Positions 8,001 through 17,029 of a DNA stretch of 64,000 nt are shown here, piece after piece. The first letter of the stretch is position 1. Every line of letters starts with the position of its first letter. The notes under the pieces are model-generated. The model did no database searches and was not told where the DNA came from. It saw nothing but the letters and a program-made list of their open reading frames with translations. The stretch is taken from contig NZ_CAMTIG010000019.1 of NCBI RefSeq assembly GCF_947072515.1, forward strand, positions 1 through 64,000, given 5' to 3'. A program made the translations under genes and the position numbers. This stretch comes from an uncultured Clostridium sp. (GTDB lineage Bacteria > Bacillota > Clostridia > Clostridiales > Clostridiaceae).

Positions 8001-11000
8001 CTTTATTAATAAATTCCGATGCTATAACACTATTTTTTGCATCTGAATTTACATTAAAGTTTACATTTTGACTATTTATCTTTTGAATATTTTCATTTAA
8101 GGTATTTGCATATGTTCCTATTTCCTTTTGATTCGTTAAAGTTACATATTGCTTTCCTTTTAAATTAATCATTAATTCATTTGAAGAATTTCCTGATAAT
8201 ACATATTCACCAAAACTTGGAGTACTAGAATTTATAGTTATTGGTACTAGCTTTCCATCTGCTTGTATTTCAATTTTATATTTATTCCCCTCTTCAATCT
8301 TTTGTAAAGCTTCTTTACTTAAATCTCCTCGAACAACTTGCCCATCTTTTGAAGAAGTCATCTTCTCTGATGCAATTGCTCCATTATTTGAGTTAACTAA
8401 TACAATATTTTTATTAGCATCTAAGAATTCTTTTGAATTACCTTGTCCTAAATTTGCTGTAATTTGAAGATTTCCATTATTCCAAGTAACATTTGTTGTA
8501 CTTGCTTTTTCTCCAAAATTTACTCTAACTAATCCGCTTGGTGTTATTTCAAAATATTCTTTATTACCATTTATATTTCCAATAATATTAGTTCCATTTA
8601 ATACAACCGGTTTATATGTTGCTGAATTAAATGATAATCCTATAATATCTCCATACTCATATTTTTTACCATTTAAAGCCTCTGAAATTGAATTAATTGA
8701 ACCATTATTAAACTCTCTATTATATATTTCTTGTCCATTTGAATTATATAAAGATAAATTAAATAATGAGCTTTGTCCATTTCCTAAACTATTTGTATAA
8801 TTATGAACTGTAAAAGTTTGGTTTTCTATATTAAATCCAATCTTACTTGCAATATTACTCATTTCAAAAGTATATCCATTTATATAGCAATTAATAGAAC
8901 TATTTTGTAATCTTACACTACTTGAATAAGAAGGATTAATATTTGATTGTAAATATCCATTAGCAGAAACGTTAATATTTGTATTTAATGTAAAGCCATT
9001 TTCATCGGAAATCTTTATGCTATATTCTCCATTTGAGTTTGTCTTTCCTGTAAAGTCCTTTCCATTTATATTAACTGTAACATCTTCATCTTTTCCTGCT
9101 TTTCCTGTTAATGTAGCTTCTGTAATTTTACTTCCATTTATTATTTCTAATGGATTTATAGTTACAAATTTCTCTGTTAAATTGACTAATCCTTTATTAG
9201 TTATTTCAAAGTATTCAGTTGCTCCACTAGTATTTCCTATCTCTTTGCCATCTTGCATAACATCTGTTTGAACATAATTTTTATCATATTGAACTTTTAA
9301 AATATCACCTGGAGTAAATTTCAAATTATTTAATTCATTCGCAAAAGATTGTATCTCTCCTGGATTGCTTGATGTAACACTTTTTATTACTTGACCATCT
9401 TTTGATAAAAGACTTATATTCATTTTATTTCCATAGAATACACCTGCATATATTTTATAATATTGATTTACATTAGCTTCAATTTCATTATTAATATAAT
9501 TAAATTGTAATCCTATAACAGGGAAATTCGCATTATTTATTATTTGGATACTATTTGATGTATTATATTTTTTACTATCATAAGTTACCAAAGTACTTTG
9601 TATATTATCTTTATTTACATATGCTTCTACTTGTGTACCAAGCTGTGCATCTGCTATTGGTAATTGTAATGTAAATTCTCCTTTTGCATTAGATTTTACA
9701 TCTTTACTCATATTTAAACTACTACCATAATATAGACTTACATTTGTATTAGGTGTAGTGTTTCCTGTAATATTTATCTCTGAATTTCCTACATATTCTG
9801 CTAAAACATTTGTTAAATTTTCATTTGCTACTGGCACTAATCCTTGTGGCTCTATAGTATATGATTGAAATTTTCCTACTGCATTTATATCAGTTGTTGT
9901 TGAATTCTTTGATTGATTACTACGTAATTCAACTGATCCATCTGATAAATAAGATTCTTCTGGTTCATATACAGTAATTATATCTCCATATTTAAAAGTA
10001 GATCCATTCAAATCATTTTTAGAATTAAATACACTAAAATTACTATTTCCAATACTTGATATAACTTGACCGTTATCTGGATTTATCAGTTCTCCTAAAA
10101 ATGAATTTCCGTATTCATTAATAGTCATAGTAGTTGGATTAAATGATATATTTTGAGCTGTTCCTAATGCGTTATTTGGAAGATCTATATTTTCTTGTCC
10201 AATTTCTAAATTGGCAGGAGCTGTTGGTGTAATAGTTATTGGTATACATCCTTTAGTTGATACTTCTATTTTTACATTTCCATTAAATACATTTTTATCT
10301 ACTAAATTTAAGCTAAAATCTCCCTTTGAATTAGTTGTAGTTTTAAACTTTTCTCCATTTACTAAAATATTAACTTCTTGGTTTGGTAATGTCTTTCCTG
10401 TAAGCGTTCCTTCAGTAGGGTTTGTTCCATTTAATACATCAAATGGATTTACAGTTAAATTTTCTTTAAAAGGCATCAACCCACCTTCTGTTATTTCAAA
10501 GTATGAAATTCCATTATCATCATTTGATATAGTAGTTTTCCCATTATTTATAGATATTTTTCCTTGACTACTATCATGTGAAATTGCTATTACATCTCCA
10601 TAATTAAATGATTTTCCATTTAAAATGTTATTCAATGCTGATGTATTATCATTTCCTTTAAAGCTTCCTTGATTTATTGCTTTTTCTTTTTTTAGATTAT
10701 ATACAGATATATTTAAAAAATTATTACCATTACTCCCCAAATAGTTATTATATTGTGATACACTCATTTTCATAGTAACTGGATTAAATCCAATTTTTCC
10801 TGCTGGTGTTCCCCATGCATTTATAATTTGAATATTTGAAGATTGAAGTAATACTTTACTATTTTCTGTTGGATTTACTTCAGTTATTCCTACATTCTTT
10901 GCATAAATAAATATATTTGTTTCTTCTGTAAAAGGTTTTGTTCCTGAGATTTTGATACTATATTCTCCACTTGCATTCGATGTGCCTGTGAATATTTTCC

Positions 11001-12924
11001 CATCTACTTGTGCTACAACTTGGGTATTCGGTTTTGTCTTCCCTGTTACGTTAGTTGTGTCTAAATCAGGATTTCCATTACCTAATATATCTAATGGATT
11101 TACCTGAAGCGATTTATTTGTATTCTTAACAAACCCTTTTTCTGTTATTTCAAAAGATGAAGTCCCACTATTATCATTTGATATAGTTGTCGCGCCATTA
11201 TTTATAGCTACCTGACCTTGATTTGCATCATGAGAAATAGATACTATATCTCCATAACTAAAAGTTTTACCATTTAAAAGATTATTTAATGCTGACGTAT
11301 TATCATTTCCATTAAAGCTACCACTATAAACAATTTCTCCATTAGCTGGATTATATACTGTTATATTTAAAAATTCATTACCAGTACGTCCTAAATACGC
11401 ATTGTATTGTGATACTTCCATTTTCATTGTAAATGGATTAAAGCTAATCTCTCCTGCTGGTGTTCCCCATCCATTTGTAATTTGAATATTTGAAGATTGA
11501 ATCTCCACTCCATTACTTTGTACTGGGGTTATAGTAGTCATTCCTAGCCCCTTTGAAAAAACTAGTATATTAGTTTTTTCTGTAAATGGTGTTGAACTTG
11601 AAATACTAACACTATAATTTCCATTCTCATTTGATATCCCTGTAAATGCTTTTCCATCAACTACTACTGTAACTTCTGTATTAGGATTTGCCTTTCCTGT
11701 AACCTCTGTTTTAGATAAATTCGGATTCCCCTCTCCTAATATTGCTAAAGGATTTACTTGTATTGCCTTTACCCCATTTTGAACTAACCCTTGTTCTGTT
11801 ATTTCAAAATAAGCTATTCCATTATTATCATTAGATACAACACTATTTCCATTATTTATAGATACTTGTCCTTGACTTCCATCATGTGAAATAGCTACTA
11901 CATCACCATAATTAAAACTTTTACCATTCAAAAGGTTACTTAATGCTGAAGTATTATCATTTCCATTAAGATTACCGCTATATGCAATTTCTCCAGTAGT
12001 TGGATTATACACTGTTATATTTAAAAAATTGCTGCCATTATGCCCTAAGTATGCATTATATTCTGATACTTCCATCTTCATTGTAAGAGGATTAAATCCA
12101 ATATTACCTGCTGGCGTTCCCCATCCATTTATAATTTGAATATTTGATTTATTTAAAGATACATTATTACTTAATACTGGACTAATATTTTTATTCATCA
12201 TTCCAATTTCTGATGGTACTTCTAAGCTAACTTTAGTATTTGAATTAAAACCATTATTGTCAGTTACATTTAAACTAAAATTTCCTTCTGCATTTGTCAT
12301 TCCAGTAAATGTTTGTCCATTTATTGATGCTGTAACTTGCGAATTAGCTTTCCCTGTTCCAGAGATACTTCCCTCTGTAACTTTATCTCCAGTTAAAATT
12401 GCAAAAGGATTAACTTTAATATTTGGAGTATATTTTTCCAATCCATTTTGAGTTATTTTATAGTAAACCATTTCATTCTTTTGAATAGTTCCTTTATTTT
12501 CTATATTAGGAGCATTAGTCCCCTCTTCAAAATCGATTCCAATTACATCTCCATAATTAAATGATTTAGAATTTAATAAATCTGCTAAGTTAGTACTACT
12601 ACCATCTTCTACTGCTTGATTTATTTCAACTTTATTTTCCTTAGAATTATATAAAAATAGTTGCATATATGTGTTGTTTCCATTACCTAGATCTCCACTT
12701 TCTCTAGTAGCTTCCATTTTCATAGTTGCTGTATTAAACTCTAATTTAACCGAATTACCTCCCCAAATGTTATAAAAGTCGATATCATTACTTTCTAAAG
12801 GGCTTGCTTGAACTGTTTTTGTATTTAGCTGATCTGCATATGAAATTACAGTACTACTTATAGGTGCAAAATAATTTCCTGCTACGGAAATAGCGATTAT
12901 TAAGGCCAATTTCTTTTTCTTCAT
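5080..12924 (-). CDS. giant secreted repeat protein with transglutaminase-like core
   Basis: 2614 residues. Signal peptide: KKKK then a hydrophobic stretch to about residue 30 (VISYA). Residues ~45-1480 hold seven units of a beta-rich module (GFNPxTMKMxV, YNAYLG, LNGKSFNYGD, YFEIT) alternating with short Ig-like modules (TGKAxPNTxV..GxFTG). They resemble the putative mucin/carbohydrate-binding module plus bacterial Ig pairs; units 2-4 repeat every 218 residues. Residues ~1600-2000 form a catalytic-looking core with C1846 (GGVCGATG), H1872 (TGHNAF) and D1892 (AVDGW) in transglutaminase/cysteine-protease order. An eighth binding module follows at ~2065-2200, then about five FIVAR-like helical repeats (~2240-2600). 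The C-terminus (IWNYITSLF) lacks an LPxTG or SLH anchor. It probably binds host glycans or mucin and crosslinks or cleaves protein. Ribosome site AAGGAG precedes the ATG. Confidence 0.85.
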   Translation of the reverse strand: MKKKKLALIIAISVAGNYFAPISSTVISYADQLNTKTVQASPLESNDIDFYNIWGGNSVKLEFNTATMKMEATRESGDLGNGNNTYMQLFLYNSKENKVEINQAVEDGSSTNLADLLNSKSFNYGDVIGIDFEEGTNAPNIENKGTIQKNEMVYYKITQNGLEKYTPNIKVNPFAILTGDKVTEGSISGTGKANSQVTASINGQTFTGMTNAEGNFSLNVTDNNGFNSNTKVSLEVPSEIGMMNKNISPVLSNNVSLNKSNIQIINGWGTPAGNIGFNPLTMKMEVSEYNAYLGHNGSNFLNITVYNPTTGEIAYSGNLNGNDNTSALSNLLNGKSFNYGDVVAISHDGSQGQVSINNGNSVVSNDNNGIAYFEITEQGLVQNGVKAIQVNPLAILGEGNPNLSKTEVTGKANPNTEVTVVVDGKAFTGISNENGNYSVSISSSTPFTEKTNILVFSKGLGMTTITPVQSNGVEIQSSNIQITNGWGTPAGEISFNPFTMKMEVSQYNAYLGRTGNEFLNITVYNPANGEIVYSGSFNGNDNTSALNNLLNGKTFSYGDIVSISHDANQGQVAINNGATTISNDNSGTSSFEITEKGFVKNTNKSLQVNPLDILGNGNPDLDTTNVTGKTKPNTQVVAQVDGKIFTGTSNASGEYSIKISGTKPFTEETNIFIYAKNVGITEVNPTENSKVLLQSSNIQIINAWGTPAGKIGFNPVTMKMSVSQYNNYLGSNGNNFLNISVYNLKKEKAINQGSFKGNDNTSALNNILNGKSFNYGDVIAISHDSSQGKISINNGKTTISNDDNGISYFEITEGGLMPFKENLTVNPFDVLNGTNPTEGTLTGKTLPNQEVNILVNGEKFKTTTNSKGDFSLNLVDKNVFNGNVKIEVSTKGCIPITITPTAPANLEIGQENIDLPNNALGTAQNISFNPTTMTINEYGNSFLGELINPDNGQVISSIGNSNFSVFNSKNDLNGSTFKYGDIITVYEPEESYLSDGSVELRSNQSKNSTTTDINAVGKFQSYTIEPQGLVPVANENLTNVLAEYVGNSEINITGNTTPNTNVSLYYGSSLNMSKDVKSNAKGEFTLQLPIADAQLGTQVEAYVNKDNIQSTLVTYDSKKYNTSNSIQIINNANFPVIGLQFNYINNEIEANVNQYYKIYAGVFYGNKMNISLLSKDGQVIKSVTSSNPGEIQSFANELNNLKFTPGDILKVQYDKNYVQTDVMQDGKEIGNTSGATEYFEITNKGLVNLTEKFVTINPLEIINGSKITEATLTGKAGKDEDVTVNINGKDFTGKTNSNGEYSIKISDENGFTLNTNINVSANGYLQSNINPSYSSSVRLQNSSINCYINGYTFEMSNIASKIGFNIENQTFTVHNYTNSLGNGQSSLFNLSLYNSNGQEIYNREFNNGSINSISEALNGKKYEYGDIIGLSFNSATYKPVVLNGTNIIGNINGNKEYFEITPSGLVRVNFGEKASTTNVTWNNGNLQITANLGQGNSKEFLDANKNIVLVNSNNGAIASEKMTSSKDGQVVRGDLSKEALQKIEEGNKYKIEIQADGKLVPITINSSTPSFGEYVLSGNSSNELMINLKGKQYVTLTNQKEIGTYANTLNENIQKINSQNVNFNVNSDAKNSVIASEFINKVGLQNLEDFYGENSQNAAFLNWVLNNTTAMEEFLGGPNPNATYEPEDQPNATYIDCIKVWSNIWNTYTNSHYGFNLKLAIAVALTNGQPIRAYPAGTPVGSPVQRYNIFQTLNKEGGMLPEFSTLDVSHLCFITNIDIANNQIIDMRNVLLQNHNGLIGEGTLHNGAYTINYNTRNPYTGASVFGNNFYGPNPNIYSVWYVGGVCGATGMMGGAVEKVFGIPATQTPQTGHNAFIWYDSQINQWEIGNAVDGWSTTYDADMSTWSSSIAPGNNVASYNLLYQAADNGTLAESNMYKYLATTQTSYESKVQDLQKAIKVNSLNLGAWIDLVNLEKSNSNTTITQYNGLVNSIIKTFNDYPMPMYDLLLQLKDIYMTKGTQEDFNNYVNTITSTLNNEVNANLPQSQSSVASYLLTQMQGNGLYLGDNELGNSSIIINNVWNCNIADIGFNPQNNTITVAQGGNATNPYGTAEAFSLKLENSEGKVIKEITLNECNYNASQDIANVFNGAKYSYGDKIVIDYLNSSLISANNVVLANEQKGNIALKQGVATTETLYITTRGLTVNSSNEVKKTVSKPATTGSNVSNSTTKSRTNNTENTIKQALINAINEGKEKLSSKEYTAESNATLQRMLNIAESINNNSNSTTEQVQEITELLTNTMNELIKNPVTQDESILKTEIQNAQNTINNGSKNGCFGYTEVSLNLLKNAMNEGSKLLIGSNVTEVQITTAINNIKVRLSALKSNVEPLGNAIKDGNAKLISKVDYTAASKENLKNAIAVGNKIMSNNLVTLVQVKDATNAIENAITKLEVVKNNGASATKPYIVKFTSALNSVVNILSNPKETETYTAESIKLLQQRLEVGNYIIENNYPEEQTIEATNLINYALSIIKKRPELNTLVNTVTNAQNKLKDSSKYTSKSVENLNGDIVSGEKVIANTNSTKQEVNKANENIENGMKGLENKSNSIWGSIWNYITSLF
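10813..12121 (-). repeat. 654-bp tandem repeats inside the giant gene
   Basis: The same landmark (TTCCCCAT.CATTT, encoding the NxWGTPAG region) recurs at 12121, 11467 and 10813, i.e. exactly 654 bp (218 codons) apart twice. Flanking sequence is highly similar over the whole period. These are units 2, 3 and 4 of the repeat array. The outer units (1, 5, 6, 7, 8) are much more diverged, so the central ones are recent or homogenised copies. Confidence 0.9.
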
Positions 12925-12974
12925 CTTCTTACTTCTCCTTCGTTTGGTAAAATTATTATTTAATTATCGTACAA

Positions 12975-13003
12975 TATATAATAATAGTTTGATTATCAAA
13001 CAA
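12975..13003 (-). promoter_or_regulatory. promoter and operator-like palindrome of giant gene
   Basis: On the - strand, TTGTTT (12998-13003), 17-nt spacer, TATATA (12975-12980) make a plausible sigma-A promoter. A perfect 15-bp palindrome GTTTGATTATCAAAC (12987-13001) lies inside the spacer and overlaps the -35, the classical place for a repressor. The regulator is not identifiable. Confidence 0.5.
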
Positions 13004-13227
13004 AATCCACTGAATTGAATTTAATTAAATAAATGTTAATTTATTTTACTTTTTATTAAATTTGTTCACCTTAAATTTTCCTCTCAAAGCCCACTATTGC
13101 TTACATCCAAGCATCACTATATATAGAAATAACAAATTTTAATATATCGTAAAACTCTATTTTAATTACAAATAAATCCCAATTTATATTCCATTACTAT
13201 TCATTTAAACTTTATTATTCTAGCTAA
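13004..13227. other. gene-free AT-rich spacer
   Basis: About 220 bp between the promoter of the giant gene and the DegV terminator. I see no open frame with a ribosome site and no convincing RNA structure. Confidence 0.5.
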
Positions 13228-13260
13228 TAATAAAAAGAGATAACTAAAAGCTATCTCTTC
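13228..13260 (-). terminator. terminator of DegV gene
   Basis: AAGAGATA (13235-13242) pairs with TATCTCTT (13252-13259), followed on the - strand by TTTTTATTATT. Confidence 0.8.
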
Positions 13261-13285
13261 TATTTCATTTAATATTTTCCATTTT

Positions 13286-14140
13286 TTATTTTAAATGTTT
13301 ATAATAAGCAATTCCTATACTTCCTGGTCCAACATGTAATCCAACAACCGGTCCTATAGATTGAATTTTTATTTTTCTATTTAATCTTTCTTCTAATACT
13401 TTAGCTAATTTCAATCCCTCTTCTTCACAATTTATATGATGTACAATAATATCTCCTAAGCCTCCATTTTCTATATCAGATAATGTTTCTTCTACTATTT
13501 CATCTATAGCTTTCTTTCTAGTTCTAACCTTTTTAAATATAGATGTTTCACCATCAATAATTGTTAAAATAGGCTTTACCTTAAGCATATTACCAAATAG
13601 AGTTGCTGCTGTACCTATTCTTCCACCTTTTTTTAAATACTCTAAAGTTTCTGGAGTAAATAAAAATCTACTACTTTTAATAACTTTTTTAGCATCATCT
13701 ATTACTTCATCTATTGATTTTCCTTCCATTGCACTACGTGCTGCCTGTACAGCTATAAATCCTAATTGCATACAATTAGTTTCAGAATCTAATATAACTA
13801 TTTCTGCATCTGGATATTCTTCTAGCACCATGTTTTTAGCCATATTAGCAGTAGAATATGTTCCGCTCATCTTTGATGATATAAATACACCTACAACGGA
13901 ATCACCTTTTTCAACTATATTTTTAAATATATCTACCATTTCCTGCGGCATAGGCTGAGATGACTTTGGAAGCTCACTGCTCTCATTCATTTCTTCATAA
14001 AAATACCTATTATCTATTTCAACCTCTCGTCTACTAATTCCATTCATAATAACATTTAAAGAAGCTACCTCTATATCGTATTTCTCAATATACTCCTTTG
14101 ATATATATGATGTACTATCCGTAACTATTTTAATCCCCAT
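13286..14140 (-). CDS. DegV family fatty-acid-binding protein
   Basis: A 284-residue protein with the DegV opening (KIVTDSTSYI), a central GVFISSKMSGTYSTA segment and the PETLEYLKKGGRIG signature. DegV/FakB proteins bind a fatty acid and, with a FakA kinase, feed exogenous acids to phospholipid synthesis; no FakA is in this window. Start is placed at ATG 14140 (MGIKIV), preceded by AGGGGGAAATAAAG. An in-frame upstream start at 14191 would add 17 unsupported residues. It is monocistronic with its own terminator. Confidence 0.88.
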   Translation of the reverse strand: MGIKIVTDSTSYISKEYIEKYDIEVASLNVIMNGISRREVEIDNRYFYEEMNESSELPKSSQPMPQEMVDIFKNIVEKGDSVVGVFISSKMSGTYSTANMAKNMVLEEYPDAEIVILDSETNCMQLGFIAVQAARSAMEGKSIDEVIDDAKKVIKSSRFLFTPETLEYLKKGGRIGTAATLFGNMLKVKPILTIIDGETSIFKKVRTRKKAIDEIVEETLSDIENGGLGDIIVHHINCEEEGLKLAKVLEERLNRKIKIQSIGPVVGLHVGPGSIGIAYYKHLK

Positions 14141-14266
14141 CTTTATTTCCCCCTTCAACATAGCACTACTATTTTTCCCAATTTGTACCATTTAAATTAT
14201 TTTAGCATATTTCTCTTCATATAGAAATGATTTTTAATTTATATTTATTTAATCTTCAAACAAAAA

Positions 14267-14292
14267 CAGAATCAAGCTTTTACTTGATTCTG
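14267..14292 (-). terminator. terminator of the methyltransferase gene
   Basis: CAGAATCAAG (14267-14276) with CTTGATTCTG (14283-14292), followed on the - strand by TTTTTG. Confidence 0.8.
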
Positions 14293-14297
14293 TTTAC

Positions 14298-15662
14298 TTA
14301 TTTAGACATTTTCACTACAGTTTCCGCATGTGGTGTGTTAGGGAACATATCCTTAACTCTTGTCTTTTCTATTTTATATCCTGCTGCTTCTAAAACTTTT
14401 AGATCTGTTACTAGTGTTTTAGGGTTACATGATACATATATTATTTCTTTTGCATTGAATTTTATTACGTAATCCATTGCTTTTGGATGTACTCCACTTC
14501 TTGGTGGATCTAGGATTATTATATCTGGTTTATCTGTAACTGTTTTTATTGTTTCCGCTACGTCTCCAGCTATAAATGTACAGTTTTCTAGTCCATTCAA
14601 TTTAGCATTTTCTTTTGCTGCTTCCACAGCTTCTGCTATAAGCTCTATTCCAACTACTTTCTCAGCTTTTGGAGCTACTATTTGACCTATTGTTCCTGTT
14701 CCACAGTAAAGGTCAAATACTACCTTATTTTCTGAATCTCCAATATATTCTCTTACTATACTATAAAGACTTTCTGCCCCTTTAGTATTTGTTTGGAAGA
14801 ATGAGAATGGTGATATCTTAAATTTTAATCCTAAAAGTTCTTCCATTATATAATCTCTTCCATATAGAAGATTTAATTTATCACATATTACTGCATCAGA
14901 GAATGAATCATTTTCTGTGTGTAATACTGATACTAATGTTCCTTTAAAGTCTAATGCTTTTATAACTTCACACCATGGATTTAAATCAAAGTCTTCTTGT
15001 GTTGTTGTTATAAGATTAACTAAGATTTCTCCTGTATTTTCTGCTTTTCTTATCATTAGATGTCTTAAGAACCCTGTTCTTTTCATTACTCTATAATAAT
15101 CTAAGTTTTTATCTTTAAAATAATTTACTGTTGCAGTTATTATTTTTCTAAAATCTTCATCTATTATTTTACATTGGTCTACAGTTATAATTCCAAAGCT
15201 TTTACCCTTCATGTGCATTCCCACACAAAGTTCTCCGCCTTTTTCCATATCTCCAAATGTGAATTCCATTTTGTTTCTATATTCCCATTGCTTTATGCTT
15301 CCTGCAACTCCTTCATATTCTCCTGTAGTTACTTCTGCATTTTTGAAAAGTTCTAAAACTTCATCACTTAAAAGTTCTATTTGTTTTTCATAAGTTAAGT
15401 TTTGTGATGAACATCCACCACAATCTTCAAAGTGAGGACATTTTGCTTCTATTTCATATGGTGCTTTTTCTAAAACTTCCATTAATTTAAGCTCTCTATA
15501 TCCTTCTCTTCTTTTCTTAACTCTTCCCTTTATCTCTTGTCCTGGGAAACAGTTTTTTACGTATATTTTTTTATCTTCATAATGTGAAACACCTACTGAT
15601 GGAAACTCAGTTTTCTCTATTTTCACAATCATTTCTGGTTGTTTTCCTCTTCTTCTGCCCAT
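14298..15662 (-). CDS. rlmD: 23S rRNA (uracil-5-)-methyltransferase, RlmD/RlmCD type
   Basis: 454 residues. A TRAM domain (~7-65) is followed by an iron-sulfur cysteine cluster ([10 protein letters not shown]) and a SAM-dependent methyltransferase core: [22 protein letters not shown] and the catalytic VSCNPKTL. This is the TrmA/RumA family that makes m5U in 23S rRNA from SAM; Gram-positives often use one RlmCD enzyme for two sites, so exact target positions are uncertain. ATG follows AGGAG. It is the last gene before a terminator, with the RDD protein and lipoprotein genes upstream on the same strand. Confidence 0.9.
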   Translation of the reverse strand: MGRRRGKQPEMIVKIEKTEFPSVGVSHYEDKKIYVKNCFPGQEIKGRVKKRREGYRELKLMEVLEKAPYEIEAKCPHFEDCGGCSSQNLTYEKQIELLSDEVLELFKNAEVTTGEYEGVAGSIKQWEYRNKMEFTFGDMEKGGELCVGMHMKGKSFGIITVDQCKIIDEDFRKIITATVNYFKDKNLDYYRVMKRTGFLRHLMIRKAENTGEILVNLITTTQEDFDLNPWCEVIKALDFKGTLVSVLHTENDSFSDAVICDKLNLLYGRDYIMEELLGLKFKISPFSFFQTNTKGAESLYSIVREYIGDSENKVVFDLYCGTGTIGQIVAPKAEKVVGIELIAEAVEAAKENAKLNGLENCTFIAGDVAETIKTVTDKPDIIILDPPRSGVHPKAMDYVIKFNAKEIIYVSCNPKTLVTDLKVLEAAGYKIEKTRVKDMFPNTPHAETVVKMSK

Positions 15663-15682
15663 AAAAAGCTCCTATCTTAAAA

Positions 15683-16111
15683 TTAAAGTATTCCTAATAT
15701 TCTTTTTCCAATTGATCTACCTTTATTTTTTTCAAATACAGGTAAGTATAGTATGTTTAATACTACATATGCTATAAGAAGCATTGGTACTGGGAATGCA
15801 ATATAATATCCAAATAGTTTTATTATAAGTGCAAATAAAACTACTACTATTGCTGATAATCCAAATAATATCGCTTGATCTAAAATACTTGCAAATATTC
15901 TTTTTCCTATAGATGGATTTTCATCTAGTTTATTTATATCTTCCTTTTTTTCTTTTACTTCTTCTGGCTCATCTATTATCTTTGTTGCTTCTTCTACCTT
16001 TTCTACTTTAGCAATAGAATCTTCTGTTCCCATTTCTACTGTTTTAGTTTCATTATTTTCTTTCACTTCATTTTCTACTAATTCTTCATTTACATTCTCT
16101 TTTTTACTCAT
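15683..16111 (-). CDS. RDD family membrane protein with acidic N-terminus
   Basis: 142 residues. The first ~65 are a Glu/Lys-rich disordered tail. Then SIGKRIFASILDQAILFG begins an RDD-type domain with two membrane helices, ending in a second SIGKRILGI motif. RDD proteins are small integral membrane proteins of uncertain role (some linked to ion or solute transport). Here only two helices remain and the protein stops right after the final motif, shorter than typical members. AAGGAG ribosome site. It lies 20 bp from the methyltransferase gene, so likely co-transcribed. Confidence 0.7.
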   Translation of the reverse strand: MSKKENVNEELVENEVKENNETKTVEMGTEDSIAKVEKVEEATKIIDEPEEVKEKKEDINKLDENPSIGKRIFASILDQAILFGLSAIVVVLFALIIKLFGYYIAFPVPMLLIAYVVLNILYLPVFEKNKGRSIGKRILGIL

Positions 16112-16139
16112 TTATTTACTCCTTTTTAGAAATAAATAG

Positions 16140-16841
16140 CTATATACCAGATTCTTCTTTTACAAATTTATATTCTTTTGTTTCTAGAGTATAGACTATA
16201 TATTCTTTACTTATAGCTATCTCTTCATGAAGCCCATAAACTTCATCTTCTACAACACTTTCTGGTTTATCGCTCTTTATTACTTCCATTATTTTTTCAT
16301 TAATATTTGAATAATCCCTATTCTCATCCCCTGTTATTGTAGCTATATATTTAGCTAATGATGTATCTCCTAAATTGAAGTTTTCATCCTGAATTGCTTT
16401 TTCTCCATCAAACTTTAATGACATCTTTAATTTAAATCTGCCACCCTCTTGTGATTTTCCTAGAAATTCAGTTGAAAATTGCATACTTTCAAGTTTATTT
16501 TCTTCTGGATCTAAATTGTCAGCAGAAATAGATTTTATATTTGCTACTATACCATCTATCTCTTTAACTTTTTCATCCTCTTTACATTGTAACCCAAAAT
16601 CACTACTTAATGCCTGAATTTTATCTGAAAGTTTATTTCCTTCTTCTTTAAAAGACTCATATGTAAATTCCTTTGATGCCCACTCGCCTGTTAATCCGTT
16701 AGTTTTTTCATTTTCTCCAACTTCTCTAGTATTCTCTATAGTTATGCTTCCCGTTTCTTTTCCATCCTTTGCTCCACAAGCTACTAATGTCCCCATTAAA
16801 GTAGTTACCATAATTAATCCAAGTATTGTTTTTTTTCTCAT
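16140..16841 (-). CDS. putative lipoprotein, unknown function
   Basis: 233 residues with a lipoprotein signal (MRKKTILGLIMVTTLMGTLVAC): positive start, hydrophobic core and lipobox LVAC with Cys22. The mature part is hydrophilic and Glu/Lys-rich with no motif I recognise. It should be diacylated and held on the outer face of the membrane. Ribosome site AAGGGGG. It lies 28 bp upstream of the RDD gene, suggesting a shared transcript. Confidence 0.7.
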   Translation of the reverse strand: MRKKTILGLIMVTTLMGTLVACGAKDGKETGSITIENTREVGENEKTNGLTGEWASKEFTYESFKEEGNKLSDKIQALSSDFGLQCKEDEKVKEIDGIVANIKSISADNLDPEENKLESMQFSTEFLGKSQEGGRFKLKMSLKFDGEKAIQDENFNLGDTSLAKYIATITGDENRDYSNINEKIMEVIKSDKPESVVEDEVYGLHEEIAISKEYIVYTLETKEYKFVKEESGI

Positions 16842-17004
16842 AAATTTATCCCCCTTAAAATATATCTATAAAATCCTATAAATGAATAATTTGTTAATAT
16901 ATTTACGCATATTATATCATTCTATGTCATATTTTTAAAGGTTTGCTAACTTATTATATCCCATAATCTCCCCATAAAAATGTAATTTTCCTTAAAATTT
17001 AAAA

Positions 17005-17022
17005 GGCTGCCTTAAAGACAGC
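17005..17022 (-). terminator. terminator of selD
   Basis: GCTG/CAGC stem with inner CTT/AAG pairs, followed on the - strand by CTTTTAAATTTT. Short but well placed right after the selD stop. Confidence 0.6.
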
Positions 17023-17029
17023 ACTAATT

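Noticed and set aside
6089..10567. Several 80-118-residue + strand open frames within the giant gene (e.g. 6089-6445, 7273-7614, 10211-10567)
   Set aside because: They are opposite-strand shadows of a long coding frame with no ribosome sites or family signals.
10813..12121. CRISPR or IS origin for the 654-bp repeats
   Set aside because: Repeats are in-frame coding and multiples of three, with no short direct repeat-spacer pattern or transposase.
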